Positions 63,240 through 64,000 of a stretch of 64,000 nucleotides of DNA are shown here, in pieces. The stretch is taken from assembly GCA_015062285.1 (NCBI GenBank), contig SUUY01000002.1:186001-250000 (forward strand), written 5' to 3'. The notes beneath the pieces were generated by a model, which made no database searches, was not told where the DNA came from, and saw only the letters and a program-made list of their open reading frames with translations. Source of the stretch: Alphaproteobacteria bacterium (GTDB taxonomy: Bacteria; Pseudomonadota; Alphaproteobacteria; RF32; CAG-239). The translations under genes and the position numbers were made by a program. Each line of letters opens with the position of its first letter. Positions within the stretch are counted from its first letter, which is position 1.

Positions 63240-64000
63240 CTACCTTCCACCTTGTGCTTTTGCCAAATTGGTAGCAACAATCTTTGCGTAGGTTTTTTGT
63301 CGTGCAGTCTTGTCGCGTTTTTTTGCCCCACCGTCAGAAATTCTCTTGTAGTCGCCAACAACCTTACCTATCAGTTGATAATAGCGGCTATCAGTGCTAT
63401 TTAGTTTACCTGATTTTTTAGCCTCTTGCAGACCATGAATTGCATCAAGCATATTTTGCTGTTTTTGTGAAAGACCGGTAAATTCAGCTGATTTTTTGTA
63501 TTCTTCATATTGTTGCGGAGTCATATCGTTAATTTTAACTAAAGCATCAAGAGATTTTTTGGTTTCGTCTACTTGTTCTGATGTCGGTTCACTTGACTTG
63601 CTTTTGTCTGCTTTGCCATCACCCTTTTGGTCAGCTCTCTCAGAACCTTCGACTTCTTTATTATTCTCTTGTGGTTTTTCCGGTTCTATATAACCGACAC
63701 GCTCTGCAATTTTTTGATATTCTTCTTCTTTTACTTCTCGGCCTTTTTCTGCGTTTTTCTTAGCTGCTTCTAAATCACTTTCCTTGCCGGAGGCCTTCAT
63801 CCGCTCTTCAATTTCTTTCTGATTATCAATAGTTATACCAACCTCTTGGGCAGCAACGATCATATTGGCTAAAAACTCAGGGTTTTTAACTGTACCGAGG
63901 TCGACAGAATCGTGTCCTTCTTGTTTTAAGGCCTGAAGCATTGAACGCATATCGTCGACACTTGGTACCTTATTTTCACCATTTTTACTTTTTGCAGAAA
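63240..64000 (-). CDS. Lys/Glu-rich protein of unknown function (5' end outside window)
   Basis: The frame is open to the last base of the window. An ATG at 63950 has no ribosome site, and the codons upstream of it (SKNGENKVPSVDD) stay open, so the gene most likely continues beyond the window. At least 253 residues are visible. They are hydrophilic and helical, with a charged stretch rich in Lys, Glu, Asp and Ser and no membrane segment. The C terminus is basic (AKKRDKTARQKTYAK). Its stop lies 5 bases from that of sufB. I recognise no domain. Confidence 0.65.
   Translation of the reverse strand, partial: SAKSKNGENKVPSVDDMRSMLQALKQEGHDSVDLGTVKNPEFLANMIVAAQEVGITIDNQKEIEERMKASGKESDLEAAKKNAEKGREVKEEEYQKIAERVGYIEPEKPQENNKEVEGSERADQKGDGKADKSKSSEPTSEQVDETKKSLDALVKINDMTPQQYEEYKKSAEFTGLSQKQQNMLDAIHGLQEAKKSGKLNSTDSRYYQLIGKVVGDYKRISDGGAKKRDKTARQKTYAKIVATNLAKAQGGR

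Noticed and set aside
1..64000. CRISPR array, tRNA, rRNA, prophage or integrated element
   Set aside because: I found no spaced identical short repeats, no tRNA-like cloverleaf in the gaps, and no integrase, transposase or phage gene.

Overview
The window reads as a chromosome segment of an AT-rich Gram-negative alphaproteobacterium. The evidence is the lipid A set lpxA-lpxI-lpxB (LpxI instead of LpxH), an FlbT flagellin regulator beside two flagellins, a GAF-containing PtsP close to prfA and rodZ, an ffh-rpsP-rimM-trmD-rplS operon, an outer-membrane lipid system (MlaA, MlaC) and SUF iron-sulfur assembly. Low GC, several exported Cys-rich proteins of no recognised family and a QseBC-type two-component system suggest an uncultured host- or gut-associated lineage; that placement is inference. 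I saw no tRNA, rRNA, CRISPR array, transposase or prophage gene.

Layout. 1-3.2 kb: end of glycogen phosphorylase, then two exported Cys-rich proteins. 3.2-6.8 kb: translation/SRP operon on the minus strand. 7-8.5 kb: CoA-disulfide-reductase-like flavoprotein with a shortened rhodanese domain. 8.5-18.1 kb (minus): two paralogous membrane proteins, dnaE, prfA, rodZ-like, ptsP. 18.2-20.5 kb: mannose-6-phosphate-isomerase-type cupin, a degenerate DEAD-box protein and a Sel1-repeat protein. 20.6-23.6 kb: two flagellins and flbT. 23.7-30 kb: TerB-like protein, Uup ABC-F ATPase, a HAD-like protein without its nucleophile, TcdA, TatD, Alr. 30-33.2 kb: a 1068-residue protein of unknown function. 33.4-36.3 kb: ygiW-qseB-qseC operon and TspO. 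36.4-42.8 kb: mlaA-mlaC, a DegT-family aminotransferase, an HxlR regulator, a macro-domain-like protein, ComEC and a tiny Cys-rich exported protein. 42.8-46.6 kb: lipid A genes and another Cys-rich repeat protein. 46.8-61.7 kb: serS, then a tightly packed minus-strand series (yajC-secD-secF-flavin reductase-sufC-sufD-sufS-DMT transporter-sufT-sufE-sucC-sucD-comF), preceded by nlpD and a degenerate PAS/GGDEF protein. 61.8-64 kb: sufB on the plus strand and a partial Lys/Glu-rich protein.

The most notable observations are: a SucC/SucD pair whose alpha subunit has Tyr in place of the phosphohistidine and Gln in place of its partner Glu; a perfect CTTAAG-N5-CTTAAG direct repeat placed like a PmrA/QseB box upstream of ygiW-qseBC; predicted stem-loops at the 5' ends of both flagellin mRNAs next to flbT; a family of exported Cys-rich proteins spread over the window; several proteins that keep a fold but lose catalytic residues (HAD, DEAD-box, GGDEF, CoADR-like); and a GC-rich structured element in the ffh leader.
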